This document shows positions 7,317 to 9,368 of a DNA stretch of 9,368 nt, in pieces. Within the stretch, counting starts at the first letter, position 1. Each line of letters begins with the position of its first letter. A program made the position numbers and the translations under genes. Under the pieces are notes generated by a model that saw only the letters and a list, made by a program, of their open reading frames with translations, did no database searches and had not been told where the DNA came from. Source of the DNA: JAAFIP01 sp043721235 (GTDB taxonomy: Bacteria; Pseudomonadota; Gammaproteobacteria; Burkholderiales; Burkholderiaceae_C); NCBI GenBank assembly GCA_043721235.1, contig JAYSRE010000142.1, forward strand, positions 1 to 9,368, read 5' to 3'.

Positions 7317-7321
7317 CCCTT

Positions 7322-7333
7322 CAAACATGTTTG
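7322..7333. repeat. 12-bp palindrome CAAACATGTTTG before the oxidoreductase gene
   Basis: A perfect self-complementary dodecamer in the 27-nt gap between the TIM-barrel and oxidoreductase genes. Its last base is the first base of the GGAG (7333-7336) that serves ATG 7344. Having no loop, it is a poor RNA hairpin and is not a terminator. It may be chance. Confidence 0.3.
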
Positions 7334-7343
7334 GAGCCACCCC

Positions 7344-8549
7344 ATGGCCATTGAATCTGCCAGCCCTTTAAACCCTGCCGCACAGCCACCACCGCCCAGG
7401 CGCATTCGCTTGGGCATGGTGGGCGGCGGGCAGGGCGCTTTTATTGGCGGCGTGCACCGCATGGCAGCGCGGCTAGACGACCAGTTTGAATTGACCGCAG
7501 GCGCGCTGTCGTCAGACCCTGCGCGCGCTGCCAGCAGCGGTGCACAGCTGCGCTTGTCGCCTGAGCGCTGCTATGGCAGCTTTGCCGACATGGCAGCAAA
7601 AGAAGCTGCCCGGCAAGACGGTATTGATGCAGTTGCTATCGTTACGCCTAACCATTTGCATGCGCCTATTGCCACCGCTTTTTTAAAGGCAGGCATTCAT
7701 GTCATTTGCGATAAACCGCTGGCCACCAGCGTGGCCCAAGCCATGGCGCTGGTGCGCTTAGTGCAGGACAGCAAGTGTATTTTTGCGCTCACCCACAACT
7801 ACAGCGGCTACCCCATGGTGCGCCAGGCCCGAGAAATGGTGGCCAGCGGCGCGCTGGGTACCATTCGTGTAGTGCAGGCCGAATACCCGCAAGACTGGCT
7901 CAGCACCGACCTCGCCGCCAGCGGGCAAAAGCAGGCCCTGTGGCGTGCTGACCCAGCGCAAGCTGGCGCAGGCGGCTCGCTGGGCGATGTAGCCACCCAT
8001 GCCGAGCACTTGGCCCGCTACATTACAGGGCTAGAGTTGCAATCAGTCAGTGCCGACCTGAGCACGTTTGTCCAGGGCCGACAGCTTGACGACAACGCCC
8101 ATATGCTGCTGCGCTACACCAACGGTGCGCGCGGCATGCTGTGGTCTAGCCAGGTAGCGCCTGGCAACGAAAATGCTTTGAAGGTGCGAATTTACGGCAG
8201 CAAAGCGGGCGTTGAATTTAGCCAGGAACACCCCAACCAGCTGTGGTTTTGTCCACTGGGCCAGCCGCGCCAGCTGCTCACACGCAGCGGGCCTGGCCTG
8301 GGCGCAGCCGCAGCGCATGCCAGCCGCATTCCTGCGGGTCACCCCGAAGGCTACCTTGAAGGCTTTGCCCAAATTTACCGCGACGTGGCCGAGCAAATCC
8401 ACGCCCGCTGGCAGCAGCGCCCTCCCAACCCACTGGCCTGCAGCGTACCCACGGTCATTGACGGCGCATTGGGCATGCGGTTTATTGAAGCCGCAGTAGC
8501 CTCAAGCCAGGCCGATGGCCGCTGGACGGACGCACGGTTGGCAAATTAG
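7344..8549 (+). CDS. Gfo/Idh/MocA family NAD(P)-dependent oxidoreductase
   Basis: Cytoplasmic sugar or polyol dehydrogenase, 401 residues. An N-terminal Rossmann domain has the dinucleotide loop GMVGGGQGAFIG at 24-35. CDKP at 122-125 supplies the catalytic lysine K124 (the EKP motif of the family). The C-terminal alpha/beta domain carries D215 and H219 in GDVATH, which complete the usual Lys-Asp-His set. The first 19 residues are a Pro/Ala-rich extension before the Rossmann fold, probably disordered. GGAG at 7333-7336 sits 7 nt before ATG 7344, supporting this start. Relatives oxidise inositols, glucose or glucosides, often at C2 or C3, and commonly pair with TIM-barrel isomerases or lyases as here. 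It is the last gene of the operon. No hydrophobic or Tat signal is visible, which separates it from periplasmic glucose-fructose oxidoreductase. Confidence 0.9.
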   Translation: MAIESASPLNPAAQPPPPRRIRLGMVGGGQGAFIGGVHRMAARLDDQFELTAGALSSDPARAASSGAQLRLSPERCYGSFADMAAKEAARQDGIDAVAIVTPNHLHAPIATAFLKAGIHVICDKPLATSVAQAMALVRLVQDSKCIFALTHNYSGYPMVRQAREMVASGALGTIRVVQAEYPQDWLSTDLAASGQKQALWRADPAQAGAGGSLGDVATHAEHLARYITGLELQSVSADLSTFVQGRQLDDNAHMLLRYTNGARGMLWSSQVAPGNENALKVRIYGSKAGVEFSQEHPNQLWFCPLGQPRQLLTRSGPGLGAAAAHASRIPAGHPEGYLEGFAQIYRDVAEQIHARWQQRPPNPLACSVPTVIDGALGMRFIEAAVASSQADGRWTDARLAN

Positions 8550-8634
8550 CGCATTCACGTAGCTATAAATAAAATAGCTGCTTGTATAGCATTTCCTTGG
8601 GCCACAAGGCTAACTAGCTTGATAAAATAATTCA
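8550..8634. other. Intergenic spacer after the operon
   Basis: This 85-nt AT-rich spacer is mostly filled by the repeat described separately. A TAAAAT at 8623-8628 resembles a -10 box but lies immediately before the GTG at 8635 and has no -35 at proper distance. CCTTG/CAAGG at 8595-8599 and 8605-8609 can form a small hairpin, but no T-run follows, so I do not call a Rho-independent terminator. Confidence 0.4.
8561..8615. repeat. Dispersed intergenic repeat, copy A
   Basis: It begins with the perfect palindrome AGCTAT-N7-ATAGCT (8561-8579) and continues to AGCATTTCCTTGGG (8588-8601). The 14-mer recurs exactly at 9073-9086, preceded in both copies by TAGCT and spaced identically. Similar AT palindromes are common between genes in Comamonadaceae. 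Confidence 0.6.
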
Positions 8635-9009
8635 GTGCTGTACCTGTTGCTAAACTTGCTGTGCCACGTAGTGCACCTGGCCTTCATCGCATTGATGGTG
8701 CTGGGCTGGCTGTTTGCGCCGTTGCAAACTGCGCACCTTGGCTTGGTACTGGGCATGCTGGGCTGCTGGTTTGTACTGGGCCGCTGGCTGGGCGCAGGCT
8801 ACTGCCCCATCACCGACCTGCACTGGCGCATCAAAGCCGCGCTAGGCCCCGGCCGCCCGCCAACCAGCTACATCCACTTTGTGCTAAGCCAGCTTGGCTG
8901 GGCGCTCAACCCTGCCAAGCTAGACCAGGCCGTAGGCATCGCTGCTTTGGGCATTGCGGCGCTGTCGGTGGTGGTCAATATGCCGCGTTTGGTGGGTTTT
9001 TTTGGCTAA
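8635..9009 (+). CDS. DUF2784-like small integral membrane protein
   Basis: A 124-residue protein of unknown function, starting at GTG 8635; there is no nearby ATG and the Shine-Dalgarno is weak. Hydrophobic segments lie at about 1-27, 33-52 and 100-117, with a weaker one near 78-90. Marks that resemble the DUF2784 family are an N-terminal helix containing histidines (H11, H14), a CPITD motif at 57-61 after a Gly-rich turn, followed by W64-R65, and YIHF at 79-82. The end VNMPRLVGFFG follows the last helix. It is separated from the operon by an 85-nt spacer with a repeat, so it is probably its own transcription unit and unrelated to the sugar pathway. The family identification is from memory of its motif pattern. 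Confidence 0.7.
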   Translation: MLYLLLNLLCHVVHLAFIALMVLGWLFAPLQTAHLGLVLGMLGCWFVLGRWLGAGYCPITDLHWRIKAALGPGRPPTSYIHFVLSQLGWALNPAKLDQAVGIAALGIAALSVVVNMPRLVGFFG

Positions 9010-9215
9010 AGCTGGCAACGCCAGTAGCCGTGTTGGGGCTGGGTTTACTGCATATTTAATAGCTAACTATGCAGCATTTCCTTGGGTGATAGACCTAAAT
9101 AGCCATCAACCAAGCCTTGCCCCAAGCACTAACACACCATTGTCCGGTAGCGACTGCACAGTGCCCACCCACCGCCAACCCGCTAGCCGATTAGCTGCGT
9201 ATGCGGATTGCGTGA
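9010..9215. other. Non-coding spacer between DUF2784-like gene and tRNA terminator
   Basis: Apart from repeat copy B I see nothing functional here. A frame open from 8954 to 9265 is not protein-like in composition, begins inside the preceding gene and runs through the terminator hairpin, so I do not call it. Confidence 0.5.
9050..9105. repeat. Dispersed intergenic repeat, copy B
   Basis: The second, more degenerate copy of the repeat at 8561-8615. ATTTAATAGCT (9054-9064) stands for the palindrome, and AGCATTTCCTTGGG (9073-9086) is identical to copy A. Same orientation; the two copies bracket the DUF2784-like gene. Confidence 0.55.
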
Positions 9216-9256
9216 AAAAACAAAAAAGTCGCATACCCGGTGGGCATGCGGCTTTT
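9216..9256 (-). terminator. Rho-independent terminator for tRNA-Ser
   Basis: The inverted repeat pairs 9224-9234 with 9246-9256 (one mismatched or wobble pair at 9229/9251), plus an inner CCC/GGG pair (9236-9238 with 9242-9244) around a 3-nt loop. Read on the minus strand, the stem is followed by a near-continuous T-run to 9216 (TTTTTT-G-TTTTTT). It sits 19 nt past the tRNA 3' end. On the plus strand the stem also ends in TTTT, so weak action in that direction is possible. Confidence 0.75.
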
Positions 9257-9274
9257 AACTTTTGACTTTTAACT

Positions 9275-9367
9275 TGGCGGAAACGGAGGGATTCGAACCC
9301 TCGATGAGGCTCTACACCCCATACTCCCTTAGCAGGGGAGCACCTTCGGCCACTCGGTCACGTTTCC
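9275..9367 (-). tRNA. tRNA-Ser (anticodon GCU)
   Basis: A complete 93-nt tRNA gene read on the minus strand, with CCA encoded (9275-9277). The acceptor stem pairs GGAAACG (from 9367) with CGTTTCC. The anticodon stem CTCCC/GGGAG encloses the loop CTGCTAA, giving anticodon GCT at 9333-9331, which reads AGC and AGU serine codons. The long variable arm (ATGGGG pairing with CCTCAT) is the class II mark of tRNA-Ser. The T-arm GAGGG-TTCGAAT-CCCTC is perfect. The promoter is beyond the right edge. Confidence 0.97.
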
Positions 9368-9368
9368 T

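Noticed and set aside
8595..8609. CCTTG/CAAGG hairpin as the operon terminator
   Set aside because: A five-base-pair stem with no following T-run on either strand; part of a repeated element, so better explained as such.
8954..9265. A 103-codon + strand open frame at the right end
   Set aside because: It starts inside the DUF2784-like gene in another frame, runs into the tRNA terminator hairpin, has no hydrophobic or domain pattern and no Shine-Dalgarno.
9216..9367. tRNA-Ser as the attachment site of an integrated element
   Set aside because: No integrase gene and no second copy of the tRNA 3' end are visible in the window, and the operon has the same character as its surroundings.

Overview
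The window looks like a chromosomal segment of a betaproteobacterium, most likely a member of the Comamonadaceae (Rhodoferax/Polaromonas/Acidovorax-like). This rests on three things: moderately high GC, short AT-rich palindromes of the GCTATT...AATAGC kind in the intergenic spaces, and close resemblance of the transporter proteins to sets I know from Comamonadaceae and rhizobia. The family-level assignment is inference.

From about 223 to 8549 there is one dense, co-directional (+) cluster, almost certainly a single operon with gaps of 3 to 31 nt and one 8-bp overlap. It has two halves. The first (223-4577) is a CUT1-type carbohydrate ABC importer: two permeases, a 71-residue two-helix membrane protein, and two different ATPases. 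This set resembles the rhizobial glycerol importer GlpSTPQUV (two permeases P/Q, small protein U, ATPases S/T). No substrate-binding protein lies in the window; it is probably just upstream or elsewhere. The second half (4609-8549) is catabolic: DhaL and DhaK, the separate subunits of a dihydroxyacetone-type kinase, then a xylose-isomerase-like TIM-barrel protein and a Gfo/Idh/MocA NAD(P)-dependent oxidoreductase.

Taken together, a polyol or unusual sugar would enter through the transporter, be oxidised and isomerised or cleaved by the oxidoreductase/TIM-barrel pair, and yield a short ketose (dihydroxyacetone or a tetrulose such as erythrulose) that DhaKL phosphorylates. The substrate cannot be read from the sequence.

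Downstream (8635-9009) is a small membrane protein of the DUF2784 type, with a related intergenic repeat on each side. The right end holds a complete tRNA-Ser(GCU) gene on the minus strand, with a hairpin plus T-run terminator at 9216-9256. The leftmost 222 bases hold no gene I can support, only repeats and possible regulatory sequence for the operon.
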